Shown here: positions 24,169 through 33,212 of the stretch, one piece after another
How positions within the stretch are numbered: position 1 is the stretch's first letter
How the letters are laid out: the number at the start of each line of letters is the position of its first letter
Source of the DNA: Rhodanobacter glycinis
Lineage (GTDB): Bacteria > Pseudomonadota > Gammaproteobacteria > Xanthomonadales > Rhodanobacteraceae
Assembly (NCBI RefSeq): GCF_006438785.1
Contig: NZ_RCZB01000005.1
Coordinates: 124,001-188,000, forward strand
Length of the DNA stretch: 64,000 bases
Reading direction: 5' to 3'
Translations under genes and position numbers: made by a program
The notes under the pieces: generated by a model
The model's input: only the letters and a program-made list of their open reading frames with translations
Database searches by the model: none
Told to the model about the DNA's origin: nothing

Positions 24169-26658
24169 ATGACACGATTGCCACGTTCCCGCCCGTTGCT
24201 GCTGATCACCGGCGGCGTGTTCGTTCTGCTGGGCCTGGCCCTTGCGACCGGCGGCGCGTACCTGCTGGTGCTGGGCGGTTCGTTCTACTACCTGCTTGCC
24301 GGGCTTGGCATGGCCGTCACCGGCGCGCTGTCGATCGTGCGGCGGTCCCAGGCGATGTGGCTGTATGCGCTGGTGCTGTTGGGCACGACGGCGTGGGCGT
24401 TGATCGAGGTGCGGCTGGATTGGTGGCAGCTGTTGCCGCGGCTGGACGTGGTTTTCGCGCTGGCACTGTGGTTGTGGCTGCCGTTCGTCAATGCCGGGTT
24501 GCGCAGGTCGCCGGATGGCCGCGATGCGATGTTGCGGAGCGGGCGCTGGGCGCTGGGTGGCGCGTTGTCGATCGCGGCCATCGTCGGTGTCGCCGCCCTG
24601 CTGCAACATCCGCATGACCATCCGGGCGAATTCGCGCAGGCGCGCATGAACGCATCCGGTCCATCGCCGGCGCCGTTCACCGCTGCCGGCGACTGGAGCG
24701 CCTACGGCCGCTCCGGCTTTGGCGATCGCCATGCCCCGGCGCAACAGATCAACCCGCAGAATGTGGATCGGCTGCAGCTTGCGTGGACGTTTCATACCGG
24801 CGACTTCAAGGGCCCGGGCGATCCGCTGGAAATCGCCAACGAGGTCACGCCGCTGAAGGCGAACGGCATGCTGTACCTGTGCACGCCGCACGGCATCGTG
24901 ATCGCGCTGGATCCGGATACCGGCAAGCAGCGCTGGCGTTACGACCCGAAAATCGACCGGCAGGCGAAGGATTACCAGCACATGATCTGCCGCGGTGTGG
25001 CGTATCACGACTCCGGTGCCTACGTCGGGCCGGACGCGGCCGCGTGGTTGCCCGCAGCGAGCGCGTCCATCGCCGCACCGAGCCCGCCGCCGCCCGTGCC
25101 CAAGGGCGCGTTGCCGATGTCGCGCATCCATTTCGAGGAATGCCCGCGACGCATCTTTGCACCGACGGCGGACGCCACGATCGTGGCGATCAACGCCGAC
25201 ACCGGCCAGCCCTGCGAGAGCTTCGGAGAGCACGGCGTGATCGGGCTGTACGAACACCAGCCGATGAAGCAACGCGGTTTCCTCAATCCCACCTCGCCAC
25301 CGGTGGCGACGCGGCACGTGCTGATCGTCGGCGCCAGCGTCACCGACAGCGGCTCGACCGACGAACCCTCCGGCGCGATCCGCGGCTACGACATCGACAG
25401 CGGCAGGTTGCTGTGGAACTGGGACGCATCGAACCCGGCCAGCACCGCGCCGCTGGCACCGGGGCAGACCTATGTGCGGAACTCACCGAACTCGTGGAGC
25501 GTGTCCAGCGTCGACGAGAAGCTCGGTCTGGTCTACATCCCGATGGGCAGCCAGACACCGGACATGTGGGGCGGTCAGCGCGACCCGCAGGGCGAGCGTT
25601 TCAGCAGCGCGATCGTGGCGCTGGACATCGCCACGGGCGAACTGCGCTGGGTTTACCAGAGCGTGCATCACGACCTGTGGGACATGGACATCGGCGGACA
25701 ACCCAGCCTGGTCGATCTGGATACGCCACACGGCAAGGTGCCGGCGTTGCTTGCCTCGACCAAGCGCGGCGACATTTACGTAGTCGACCGCCGCGACGGC
25801 AAGCTCGTCGTGCCCGCGCCGGAGCAGCCGGTGCCGCAGGGCGCGGCGACAGGCGATCGCACGTCACCCACGCAGCCATTCTCCGCACTGTCGTTCAAGC
25901 CGCCGACACTGCGCGAGCGCGACATGTGGGGCACCACGCCGTTCGATCAGCTGATCTGCCGCATCACATTCAAGCGGTTGCGCTACGAGGGCATCTTCAC
26001 GCCGCCATCGGAGCAGGGCTCGCTGATTTATCCGGGCGACCTTGGCGTGTTCGACTGGGGCGGCATGGCCGTCGATCCGGTGCGCCAGCTGGCCGTGCTC
26101 AATCCCGACTACATGGCGTTCGTGTCGAAGCTGATTCCGCGCAGCAAGCTGGACGCCCGTGGTGGCCAAGGCAGCGAGCAGGGCGTGCACCCGATGGCCG
26201 GTACGCCGTTCGCGGTCGAACTGCATCCGCTGCTGTCGCCGCTGGGCATTCCCTGTCAGGCGCCGCCGTGGGGTTATCTCGCGGCGATCGATCTGAACAC
26301 CATGCAGCGGGTGTGGATGCATCGCAACGGCACGATCCAGGACCAGGCGCCGTTCGGCATGCCGTTCCCGCTGGGCGTGCCCAGTCTCGGCGGACCGATG
26401 ACCACCGGTGGTGGCGTGGCGTTTCTCAGCGGTACGCTGGACTACTACCTGCGCGCGTACGACGTGCGTACCGGCAGGCAACTCTGGCAGTCGCGACTGC
26501 CGGCCGGTGGCCAGGCCACGCCGATGAGCTACGTCTCCGATCGGAGCGGCCGCCAGTTCGTGGTGGTGATGGCCGGCGGCCACGGTTCACTGGGCACGAA
26601 GATGGGCGATTCGCTGGTGGCGTATGCGTTGCCGGTCGCATCGCCACTGAAACCATAA
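24169..26658 (+). CDS. gcd: PQQ-dependent membrane-bound glucose dehydrogenase
   Basis: An 829-residue quinoprotein dehydrogenase. The first 150 residues hold about five membrane helices, as in Escherichia coli Gcd, and the rest is an eight-bladed periplasmic propeller that binds PQQ and a metal. Visible motifs include WSAYGRSGFGDRHAPAQQIN at the propeller start, the HDLWDMDIGGQPSL segment with the catalytic Asp, and TKRGDIYVVDRRDGK with the PQQ-binding Lys. It oxidises glucose to gluconolactone in the periplasm and passes electrons to ubiquinone. Length and order agree with the family. It stands alone on its strand and is convergent with the arsenic operon, only nine bases apart. No PQQ biosynthesis genes are in the window. 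Confidence 0.93.
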   Translation: MTRLPRSRPLLLITGGVFVLLGLALATGGAYLLVLGGSFYYLLAGLGMAVTGALSIVRRSQAMWLYALVLLGTTAWALIEVRLDWWQLLPRLDVVFALALWLWLPFVNAGLRRSPDGRDAMLRSGRWALGGALSIAAIVGVAALLQHPHDHPGEFAQARMNASGPSPAPFTAAGDWSAYGRSGFGDRHAPAQQINPQNVDRLQLAWTFHTGDFKGPGDPLEIANEVTPLKANGMLYLCTPHGIVIALDPDTGKQRWRYDPKIDRQAKDYQHMICRGVAYHDSGAYVGPDAAAWLPAASASIAAPSPPPPVPKGALPMSRIHFEECPRRIFAPTADATIVAINADTGQPCESFGEHGVIGLYEHQPMKQRGFLNPTSPPVATRHVLIVGASVTDSGSTDEPSGAIRGYDIDSGRLLWNWDASNPASTAPLAPGQTYVRNSPNSWSVSSVDEKLGLVYIPMGSQTPDMWGGQRDPQGERFSSAIVALDIATGELRWVYQSVHHDLWDMDIGGQPSLVDLDTPHGKVPALLASTKRGDIYVVDRRDGKLVVPAPEQPVPQGAATGDRTSPTQPFSALSFKPPTLRERDMWGTTPFDQLICRITFKRLRYEGIFTPPSEQGSLIYPGDLGVFDWGGMAVDPVRQLAVLNPDYMAFVSKLIPRSKLDARGGQGSEQGVHPMAGTPFAVELHPLLSPLGIPCQAPPWGYLAAIDLNTMQRVWMHRNGTIQDQAPFGMPFPLGVPSLGGPMTTGGGVAFLSGTLDYYLRAYDVRTGRQLWQSRLPAGGQATPMSYVSDRSGRQFVVVMAGGHGSLGTKMGDSLVAYALPVASPLKP

Positions 26659-26667
26659 TCGCGGTCT

Positions 26668-27750
26668 TCAGATGTCTGCAGGGGCGGGCACCGGTTTTCG
26701 GTCGAACCAGTGTCCAGTGCGGTTGACGATGCGTACCACCGACAGCATCACCGGCACCTCGACCAGCACACCGACCACCGTCGCCAGCGCGGCGCCCGAA
26801 CGCAGGCCGAAAATGCTGATGGCCGCCGCCACCGCCAGCTCGAAGAAGTTGCTGGCACCGATCAGCGCGGCCGGGCCGGCCACGCAATGCGGCACCTTCA
26901 GCCAGCGGCTGAGGCCATAGGCGATACCGGCGTTGAGATAGACTTGGATGATGATCGGCACCGCCAGCAAGGCGATGATCAGCGGCTGCGCAAGGATCGC
27001 CTCGCCCTGGAAACCGAACAGCAGCACCAGGGTGGCGAGCAGGGCGGCGGTCGACCATGGGTCGATGCGATGCAGCGTCGTATCGAGCGCAGCCTGTCCG
27101 CGACGTCGCAGCAACCACCCGCGCCACAGCTGCGCGGCGATCACCGGCACCACGATGTACAGCAGCACCGACAGCAGCAGCGTGCCCCACGGTACATGGA
27201 TCGAGGCCACGCCAAGCAGCAACGCTACGATCGGCGCGAACGCCACGACCATGATGGTGTCGTTGAGCGCCACTTGCGCCAGCGTGAAATTCGGTTCGCC
27301 GCCGCACAGCCGCGACCACACGAACACCATCGCCGTGCACGGCGCGGCGGCCAGCAGGATCAGCCCCGCGATATACGCATCGTGCTGCCCGACCGGCAAC
27401 CACGCGGCGAATACATGCCGGATGAACAGCCAGCCCAGCAGCGCCATCGAGAACGGCTTGATCGCCCAGTTCACCAGCAAGGTGATGCCGATGCCGCGCG
27501 CCTGATGGTGCACACCGGCGAGCTGCGCGAAGTCGACCTTCAGCAGCATCGGCACGATCATCAGCCACACCAGCGCGGCGACCGGCAGGTTGATGTGCTG
27601 CACCTCGGCGGCCGCCAGCATTTCGAATACCGCGGGGAGCGCATGCCCGAGCGCGATGCCGGCGACGATGCATAACGCCACCCACACGCTGAGGTAGTGC
27701 GCGAAGAAACCGATCCGCGGCGGTGCGGCGGCGTCGGGTTCAGTGCTCAT
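26668..27750 (-). CDS. acr3: Arsenite efflux permease, ACR3 type
   Basis: A 360-residue membrane protein with ten hydrophobic segments of the ACR3 family, which pumps arsenite out of the cell. The signature APCTAMVFVWSRL in the middle contains the essential Cys, and ASNFFELAVA near the end is also family-typical. The start at 27750 (MSTEPDAAAP) lies inside the last codons of arsC, an 11-bp overlap; a start nine codons earlier is possible. It is the last gene of the arsR-arsI-arsC-acr3 operon. Confidence 0.93.
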   Translation of the reverse strand: MSTEPDAAAPPRIGFFAHYLSVWVALCIVAGIALGHALPAVFEMLAAAEVQHINLPVAALVWLMIVPMLLKVDFAQLAGVHHQARGIGITLLVNWAIKPFSMALLGWLFIRHVFAAWLPVGQHDAYIAGLILLAAAPCTAMVFVWSRLCGGEPNFTLAQVALNDTIMVVAFAPIVALLLGVASIHVPWGTLLLSVLLYIVVPVIAAQLWRGWLLRRRGQAALDTTLHRIDPWSTAALLATLVLLFGFQGEAILAQPLIIALLAVPIIIQVYLNAGIAYGLSRWLKVPHCVAGPAALIGASNFFELAVAAAISIFGLRSGAALATVVGVLVEVPVMLSVVRIVNRTGHWFDRKPVPAPADI

Positions 27751-28249
27751 GGGCGCTGGCCGTCCGGGCGATGTCACGCAGTTCCTGTTGCGTCGCGATG
27801 CGGTCCAGCTTGTCCAGCGGCAACGCCAGCAGCAGGTCGATGCGCCGACGCAGCATCATCCACGCCGACTGGAACGCGCGCCGGCGTTCGTCCTCGCTGC
27901 CGCTGACCGATGCCGGATCGGGTACGCCCCAGTGCGCGGTCACCGGCTGGCCGGGCCAGATCGGACAGACCTCCCCGGCGGCGTTGTCGCAGACGGTGAT
28001 CACCATGTCGATGCCGGGCGAGTCGGCCTGCGCGAACTCATCCCAGCTCTTGCTGCGCAGCGGCTCGTTGTAGCCGAATGCCTGGGCCAGTTCGGCGGCG
28101 ATCGGTTGCACCTTGCCGCTGGGAAAACTGCCGGCGCTGTACGCACGGAAGCGGCCTGCGCCGAGCACGTTGAGCATGGCCTCGGCCATCACGCTGCGGG
28201 CGGAATTGCCGGTGCACAGGAACAGCACGTTGTACGGTTGGGTCGACAT
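27740..28249 (-). CDS. arsC: Arsenate reductase, low-molecular-weight phosphatase type
   Basis: A 169-residue arsenate reductase of the LMW protein-tyrosine-phosphatase fold. The P-loop is LCTGNSARS, with nucleophile Cys12 and Arg18 in the CX5R arrangement. It reduces arsenate to arsenite, which the adjoining ACR3 pump exports. It is slightly longer than Bacillus/Staphylococcus ArsC. The downstream Cys pair of the thioredoxin-coupled type is not clear; only a Cys in VCDNAAGEVCPIWPG is seen, so the reductant could be thioredoxin or glutaredoxin. It lies three bases from the arsI stop. Confidence 0.92.
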   Translation of the reverse strand: MSTQPYNVLFLCTGNSARSVMAEAMLNVLGAGRFRAYSAGSFPSGKVQPIAAELAQAFGYNEPLRSKSWDEFAQADSPGIDMVITVCDNAAGEVCPIWPGQPVTAHWGVPDPASVSGSEDERRRAFQSAWMMLRRRIDLLLALPLDKLDRIATQQELRDIARTASAHEH

Positions 28250-28252
28250 GGC

Positions 28253-28717
28253 TCAGCAGCACCCCGTGTTCGGCCCGCACGAGGCGGCTGGCTCACTGCG
28301 GGTGGTCGGGCCGCAACAGGCTGCCACGGATTCGCTCGATGCGGACGTATAGGTCGTCGCTTCGCCGTGGGTGCGGAACGTTTCCCAGCGCACGCCCTGC
28401 GGATCCTCGGCCCAGAACTTGTCCGAACGCGCGTAGCAGCAGGTCGTGCCTTTTTCCGCCAGCGCGACGGCGTCGGCGGCCTGCAAGCGTGTGCCGATCG
28501 CGGCAAGTTCGGCGTCATCCTCCGCCTGCATGCCCAGATGATCCACGCCCGTCTGGCGGCCGCGCTGCGAGATCGCGAAATTGACCCGCGGATCGTCCAG
28601 CATCCACTTCGCGTAGTCGGGCTTGACTACGGTCGGCGCTGTGCCGAACAGCGTGGTGTAGAAAGTGATGCTGCGGTCGAGCTGGTCGACGTTCACGTGG
28701 ACATGGAAGCGTTTCAT
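28253..28717 (-). CDS. arsI: ArsI-like C-As lyase (glyoxalase/VOC fold)
   Basis: A 154-residue vicinal-oxygen-chelate protein annotated in many genomes as CadI or ArsI. Candidate metal ligands are His5 or His7, His60 and Glu112 (RWETF), and the TTCCYA motif gives the vicinal Cys pair (93-94) that binds trivalent organoarsenicals in ArsI. ArsI cleaves the carbon-arsenic bond of methylarsenite or aromatic arsenicals with O2, releasing arsenite. The C-terminus is extended and Cys-rich (ACCGP then SCGPNTGCC), which may help bind arsenic. It overlaps arsR by four bases. Activity on organoarsenicals is inferred from the motif. Confidence 0.85.
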   Translation of the reverse strand: MKRFHVHVNVDQLDRSITFYTTLFGTAPTVVKPDYAKWMLDDPRVNFAISQRGRQTGVDHLGMQAEDDAELAAIGTRLQAADAVALAEKGTTCCYARSDKFWAEDPQGVRWETFRTHGEATTYTSASSESVAACCGPTTRSEPAASCGPNTGCC

Positions 28718-29055
28718 CGTTTGCTCCTTGCCGGCAGGCAGGCAGTGGTGGGCGCGCAGCCGGCGGTGGCCGACCCTGCGCAACAGTTCTCGCTGAGGAA
28801 GCCGAGCAGATCGTTCATTTGCGGATAGTTCGCGCGGCACTGGATCACCCGTCCGCGCCGCTCGTCGGTGACCATGCCGGCCCGACGCAGGATGTGCAGG
28901 TGGTTGGTCAGCGTCGCCCCCGCCAAGCCGGTTGCCGCGGCCAGCTCGCCCACCGCAAGACCATCCTCACCCGCCTGGACCAACAGGCGATACAGGTTCA
29001 GGCGGTGCTCCTGGGCGAGCGCGTTGAGGCAGGCGAGGGCGTCATTTGATTTCAT
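28714..29055 (-). CDS. arsR: ArsR-family arsenic-responsive repressor
   Basis: A 113-residue winged-helix repressor. The helix-turn-helix lies around VGELAAATGLAGATLTNHLH. It lacks the Cys-x-Val-Cys site in the DNA-recognition helix used by E. coli ArsR. Instead the C-terminus has Cys91, Cys92 and Cys100 (SENCCAGSATAGC), the arsenite site described for Acidithiobacillus ferrooxidans ArsR. It probably represses its own operon until arsenite binds. It is the first gene of arsR-arsI-arsC-acr3, and a palindrome directly abuts its start codon. Confidence 0.92.
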   Translation of the reverse strand: MKSNDALACLNALAQEHRLNLYRLLVQAGEDGLAVGELAAATGLAGATLTNHLHILRRAGMVTDERRGRVIQCRANYPQMNDLLGFLSENCCAGSATAGCAPTTACLPARSKR

Positions 29056-29076
29056 ATTTCCAGAATTACGGAAATA
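29055..29076. promoter_or_regulatory. Putative ArsR operator
   Basis: An inverted repeat of TATTTCC and GGAAATA around an 8-bp A/T-rich spacer immediately upstream of arsR, in A/T-rich DNA that contrasts with its surroundings. Position and composition fit autoregulation by ArsR. From here to the FHA gene at 29355 (about 280 bp) I see no gene. Confidence 0.6.
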
Positions 29077-29354
29077 AATATCGAAGTCAAGATGCGCAGA
29101 CGGAGCATGCGTTACCCATGCCAGCCACGCGCGGCGATCCGCGCCGAGTCGCCGGGTGGTTGGACGGTCGTCACCGGAACAGCACGCTGCGGTGATGACA
29201 ATCCCTGCCATGCGGGAGTGCGTCCGGGGGGCCGCTCAGGCGACAATGCAACCTGAACGCAGGGTGGTTCAATGGCTGGCGTCCCGTGTTGCCACATTCC
29301 CGCCCATGAGTAGTTGGATATAGTGCGCCACTGGTCTGGAGGTCCGAGATTTCA

Positions 29355-29888
29355 ATGAGCAATCGTGGTCAATCACCGTCTCGCCTGCCCGGTGAACGGT
29401 CTTCAGGACCGCAGGGAACCCGGTTTTTTTCCACCGAGGCATTGCGGCAGTACGCCAGTGATGCCGCGGACGGGTCGGATGGCCGGATCAGCATGCACGA
29501 GCCGGTTCTGGAAGGCAGCAGCCCCGGCATCGTGGGTCGCCGCTTTGTCCTTCGTCCAGGCCGGCAGGCCATCGGCCGTCGGATCGACAACGAGATCGTC
29601 GTCGAGGACCAGAGTGTGTCGGGCTGCCATGCCTGGATCACGAACCAGCACGGTCACTGCGCCATCATGAACACGCTGTCCACCAACGGCACATTCGTGA
29701 ACGACAAGCGCATCCATGAAGCGATGTTGCGGCATGGCGATCACATACGGCTGGGTCAGGCCGAGTTCGTGTTCCTGACCCGTGAGCATGATCTGCCATG
29801 GCCCGTATCCAGGCGCCGGATCGCCATCGCGAGCCTGTTGCTGGCAGCCTTGGGTGTCGTCATGTGGTGGTTCCTAGGGTCGCTGTGA
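29355..29888 (+). CDS. FHA-domain membrane protein
   Basis: A 177-residue protein with a forkhead-associated domain at about residues 58-140 and one C-terminal membrane helix (IAIASLLLAALGVVMWWFLG). The phosphothreonine-binding features are present: IGRRIDNEIVVED with the conserved Arg, SVSGCHAWI (Ser and His) and STNGTFVNDKRI (Asn). There is no signal peptide, so the FHA domain faces the cytoplasm and is tail-anchored in the inner membrane. Its stop overlaps the GTG of the following Ser/Thr kinase (GTGA), so the two are co-translated. The obvious inference is that it binds phosphothreonine on the kinase or on its substrates. Confidence 0.88.
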   Translation: MSNRGQSPSRLPGERSSGPQGTRFFSTEALRQYASDAADGSDGRISMHEPVLEGSSPGIVGRRFVLRPGRQAIGRRIDNEIVVEDQSVSGCHAWITNQHGHCAIMNTLSTNGTFVNDKRIHEAMLRHGDHIRLGQAEFVFLTREHDLPWPVSRRRIAIASLLLAALGVVMWWFLGSL

Positions 29889-31585
29889 GCGAGAGCGCCA
29901 TCCCTTCGACAGTCGGCCGCTACCGCATCGAGGGTGTCCTTGGCGAAGGTGCGATGGCCGTCGTCTACGCCGGTTTCGACCCGGGCATCGAGCGCAAGGT
30001 GGCGATCAAATGCCTGCACGGGGAGATCGCGGCCGATCCTGCCTATCGCCGACGCTTCCTGATCGAGGCACGTGCGGCAGGTCATTTGACCCACCCGCAC
30101 ATCGTCACGATCTTCGATGTCGGCGAGACCGACGATGGCCGCTCGTATATCGCGATGGAGCGCCTCTCGGGCGAGACGCTTGCCAGCCGGGTCAGCCGCG
30201 AGGGCTTTCCGCCCCTGCCGGCGATCATCGACCTGGTCGGCCAGCTGGCCGCCGCACTCGACTATGCGCATGCCAACGGCGTGGTCCACCACGACATCAA
30301 GCCCGAGAACATCATGCTGGCCGATGGCTGGAGCTACGCCAAGATCAGCGATTTCGGCATCGCCGAACATCGCGGGTCGCACCGTGATGCCGGCGGCCTG
30401 CCTGCGGAAACAGGTGGCACCCCGGCCTACATGGCGATCGAACGCCTGCGTGGCGAGCCGAGCGACGCGCGCAGCGACCTGTTCTCGCTGGGCGTGGTGC
30501 TGTACTGGCTGGTCACCGGCAAGTTGCCGTGGCCGGAATTCGGAAATGTGCAGCAGCTGATCAGGAAGCGCCTGCGCTCGCCGCGCCCGCCGATCCGGCC
30601 GCGCGATCCGGCGACACCATCGGTGCTGATCAGCATCGTGCGTGCCTTGCTGGCACCTACGGCGGAGTCGCGCTACCAGCGTGGCGCGGAGGTCATCGAC
30701 GACCTGCGTCTGGCCGCCCGCGAATACGAACGCGAGCGTGAAGAGCCGCTGGCCACCCGCATCATTTCATTGCGGCTGCGCTGGGCCGGTAGCCTGGGCG
30801 CGATCCTGAGCCTGGTGCTGGTGCTGGGACTGGCCGCGATCTATGCCAAGCAGAGCGCCGCCGTGACCGGTCTGGCGCTGGACTTCGGCAGCTCGATGGG
30901 GCGCATGGTCGCCGGTGAATCGGCCGAGAACCTGCTGCTCGGCGATGACGCCGCCACCCGCGCCCTGATCAAGGATATTTCGCGCAATCAGCAGATTCAT
31001 TATCTGGCGGTCGCCGATCGCCATGGCGCCATCATCGCGAGCACTCGGCAGGAGGAAATCGGTGGCAGGCTGCTCACACCGGCCGGGCAGCACTACCTGC
31101 CGCGGTCGGATGATATCCAGAGCTATCTCGGGCGGATCCCGGACGACAGGAACCAGGGCGAGATGCTGCTGTTCGACGTGCCCATCCGCTACCAGACGAA
31201 GACGGTGGGCGAACTGCGCCTCGGGGTCAGCAACGCCGCGTTGCTCGCGGCGCAAAGAACCACACTGTCCGTGATCGTCATCGTCTTGGTGCTGACCCTG
31301 GCGGCAGTCGTCGGCGCGGCTTACTGGCTGTTCCGCCGGCCGCTCGCCATGCTGGATCTGCTTGGCGAGGCGCTGTTGCGGGTGGCGCGTGGTGACTTCC
31401 GCCACCGCATCCGGCTGGTTCGCCGGGATGAATTTGGCCGATTGTTCGCCACCTTCAACCTGATGAACGGTGCACTGCAAACCCGTCAGCATCGATCCGG
31501 AAAACCCAGGCCAGCGGTCGCCACTGAAGACATCACGCGACCGACACGCATCCTGTCTGCGACTGAAGGCGAAGAGGGTCCCTAG
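29885..31585 (+). CDS. Ser/Thr protein kinase with C-terminal periplasmic sensor and HAMP
   Basis: A 566-residue protein with a GTG start that overlaps the FHA gene. Residues 12-280 form a Hanks-type kinase: glycine loop GEGAMAVV, VAIK (Lys42), HHDIKPEN (catalytic Asp137, with the usual Arg of HRD replaced by His) and DFG (Asp156). The APE motif is altered (AYMAIERL). A membrane helix (301-321), a periplasmic domain of about 135 residues that looks like a single Cache/dCache relic, a second helix (459-483) and a HAMP domain (484-535) follow. A Thr-rich tail ends the protein. HAMP normally passes signals to a domain after it, but nothing follows here, so signalling would run backward to the N-terminal kinase or through dimerisation. 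Confidence 0.88.
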   Translation: MSESAIPSTVGRYRIEGVLGEGAMAVVYAGFDPGIERKVAIKCLHGEIAADPAYRRRFLIEARAAGHLTHPHIVTIFDVGETDDGRSYIAMERLSGETLASRVSREGFPPLPAIIDLVGQLAAALDYAHANGVVHHDIKPENIMLADGWSYAKISDFGIAEHRGSHRDAGGLPAETGGTPAYMAIERLRGEPSDARSDLFSLGVVLYWLVTGKLPWPEFGNVQQLIRKRLRSPRPPIRPRDPATPSVLISIVRALLAPTAESRYQRGAEVIDDLRLAAREYEREREEPLATRIISLRLRWAGSLGAILSLVLVLGLAAIYAKQSAAVTGLALDFGSSMGRMVAGESAENLLLGDDAATRALIKDISRNQQIHYLAVADRHGAIIASTRQEEIGGRLLTPAGQHYLPRSDDIQSYLGRIPDDRNQGEMLLFDVPIRYQTKTVGELRLGVSNAALLAAQRTTLSVIVIVLVLTLAAVVGAAYWLFRRPLAMLDLLGEALLRVARGDFRHRIRLVRRDEFGRLFATFNLMNGALQTRQHRSGKPRPAVATEDITRPTRILSATEGEEGP

Positions 31586-31626
31586 GGACCTGGGCGTTTT
31601 GCGCGAGGCATTCCCGCGTAGGTGAG

Positions 31627-32568
31627 TCAGTACTGCTTGAGGCGATGCTGGAGTTCGCGTGCCCGCGCGCGATAGGCGATGGCCGGCTCGTAACCCGGAT
31701 CGATCGCCAGCACGCGATTCCACAGGGCGATGGCCTGCTCCAGCTGCTGGTCGCGGTACAGCACAATCGCGCGCTCGTGGTACGAGCCCAGCAACTGGGT
31801 GCGCAAGGTTGTTGCCTTGGTATCGACCGGCTTCAGCCGCGGCTCGATGGCCAGTGCTTCGCCGAGGCGCGCGAGCGCTTGATCCTTGTGGCCCTGATCG
31901 AGCAGGGCCACGCTTTCGTTCTGCAGCCGGCGCGCCTTCGCTGCCGGTAGTTCGGTAGCTGGCGTGGCGATGGCCTGGGGGGCGGCTGCGATGGCGCCGC
32001 GATCGTCGTCGCCGGGAACGGCGGGCGGAGTCTCCGGCGCCGACGATGTGCCTTTCGCGGACGCCGGCATGTGCAGCGTTTCGCCCGCACGCAGCATCGA
32101 AGGGTTGCTCGAGTTGTTGTAGCGGGCCAGGATCAGGAACAGGTTCGGGTCGCCGAGATAGCGGGTGGCCAGGGTGCTGTAAGAGTCGCCCGATTGCACG
32201 ACGTGCGGGCGCCATCGATCGCCAAGCATCTGCCGGGGATCGGCAGTGAGCTGCCGCAACATGGCCTGTGCCGCGCGGTCGCCCGGATGCTGCTTCAAAT
32301 ACCACCGCAAGGCTTTTTCGCCCTCGCTGTAGTGGCCGAGCTGAAGTTCGTTGTTGACGATCGTGGCCAGCGAGCGCTCGCGGGGCATTTCAGCAGGCGC
32401 CACCGACGATACCGGCGGAGTGACCACCACCGAAGATCGTCCGCCCAGCCTGGCGCAGCCGTTCATGCCAAGCATGGCCAAGGCACAGGCGTACAACATC
32501 GCCCGCGCCCGCCACTGGCGACTGCCCATCAATTGTCGTGCCGATGCCATGCGTTGAAGCTGCCCCAT
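31627..32568 (-). CDS. LysM and TPR lipoprotein
   Basis: A 313-residue lipoprotein with a hydrophobic segment ending in a lipobox-like MNGC (Cys38). A tetratricopeptide-like segment lies at residues 70-110. A LysM domain follows at about 122-168 (HVVQSGDSYSTLATRYLG, then LRAGETLHMP), then a Pro/Ala linker and a second set of TPR helices to the end. LysM binds the peptidoglycan glycan chain, so this is probably a cell-wall-associated scaffold in the periplasm. It converges on the kinase gene with a 41-bp gap. Because the kinase sensor domain also faces the periplasm, a functional link is tempting, but only position supports it. Starts at 32568, 32550 or 32529 all keep the lipobox. Confidence 0.8.
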   Translation of the reverse strand: MGQLQRMASARQLMGSRQWRARAMLYACALAMLGMNGCARLGGRSSVVVTPPVSSVAPAEMPRERSLATIVNNELQLGHYSEGEKALRWYLKQHPGDRAAQAMLRQLTADPRQMLGDRWRPHVVQSGDSYSTLATRYLGDPNLFLILARYNNSSNPSMLRAGETLHMPASAKGTSSAPETPPAVPGDDDRGAIAAAPQAIATPATELPAAKARRLQNESVALLDQGHKDQALARLGEALAIEPRLKPVDTKATTLRTQLLGSYHERAIVLYRDQQLEQAIALWNRVLAIDPGYEPAIAYRARARELQHRLKQY

Positions 32569-32748
32569 GTCCTGTCTGTCAGGCGGTCGGGTCGTGGCGA
32601 TGACGGGCCGTTTCCCGTCACAACATCCGGCTCGCCGGAGCGGACTCGCCGCTGACGGCCCAGTATAGCCAAGGGCATCCGGATTGCTGCTGCCTTGCCG
32701 GGAGCAACTGCGCAGTTCAGGCCGCGGCTGCAGACGAAAAAATCCGGG

Positions 32749-33027
32749 TTATGACTTTCGCGCACGTCGAGGCTTCGCCTGTGCCGCCGCGATCAGCTGC
32801 TGCAAGTAGGCAATGCCTTCTTCCTCGGGAAAGAACGCAACCACGTCGGCGACGCTGAGGTCGTGCCGTTTGCGCAGCACCAGGAACTCCTCGCGCGCCA
32901 TCGCCAGGCGCTGGGCAGCTGCGGCCTTCTTGCCGAGCGGCTTGACCGGCTGCTGCTTTTCTACCTTGCGTTCAAGTCTGGCGAGTTCTTCCTGGAACTG
33001 GCGGAAGTCGTATTTCTGGGTGGTCAT
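32749..33027 (-). CDS. Small hypothetical protein
   Basis: A 92-residue protein with a charged, probably coiled-coil N-terminus (FRQFQEELARLERKVEKQQ), a middle helix rich in Lys/Ala, then RHDLSVADVVAFFPEEEGI and a basic tail (KPRRARKS). There is no signal or membrane segment. The basic end and the coiled coil suggest a small nucleic-acid-associated protein, but I do not recognise the family. It is monocistronic and divergent from the efflux operon. Confidence 0.6.
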   Translation of the reverse strand: MTTQKYDFRQFQEELARLERKVEKQQPVKPLGKKAAAAQRLAMAREEFLVLRKRHDLSVADVVAFFPEEEGIAYLQQLIAAAQAKPRRARKS

Positions 33028-33212
33028 GGCGTCGATGAGGTATCTGGTCGATGGGGTATGCAGCGCTCCAGTTTCGCACGCCGACCTGGTGGCGCGTCAT
33101 GGAGTCATCGCGCTTGAGCCACGAGAATCCCCATCACGATCCGGTCGATGCGCGCGCAGCCGGACTTCTCAATCTCTAGGTCATGACTTCTGGCAGGGCT
33201 TTCGCCACCATT

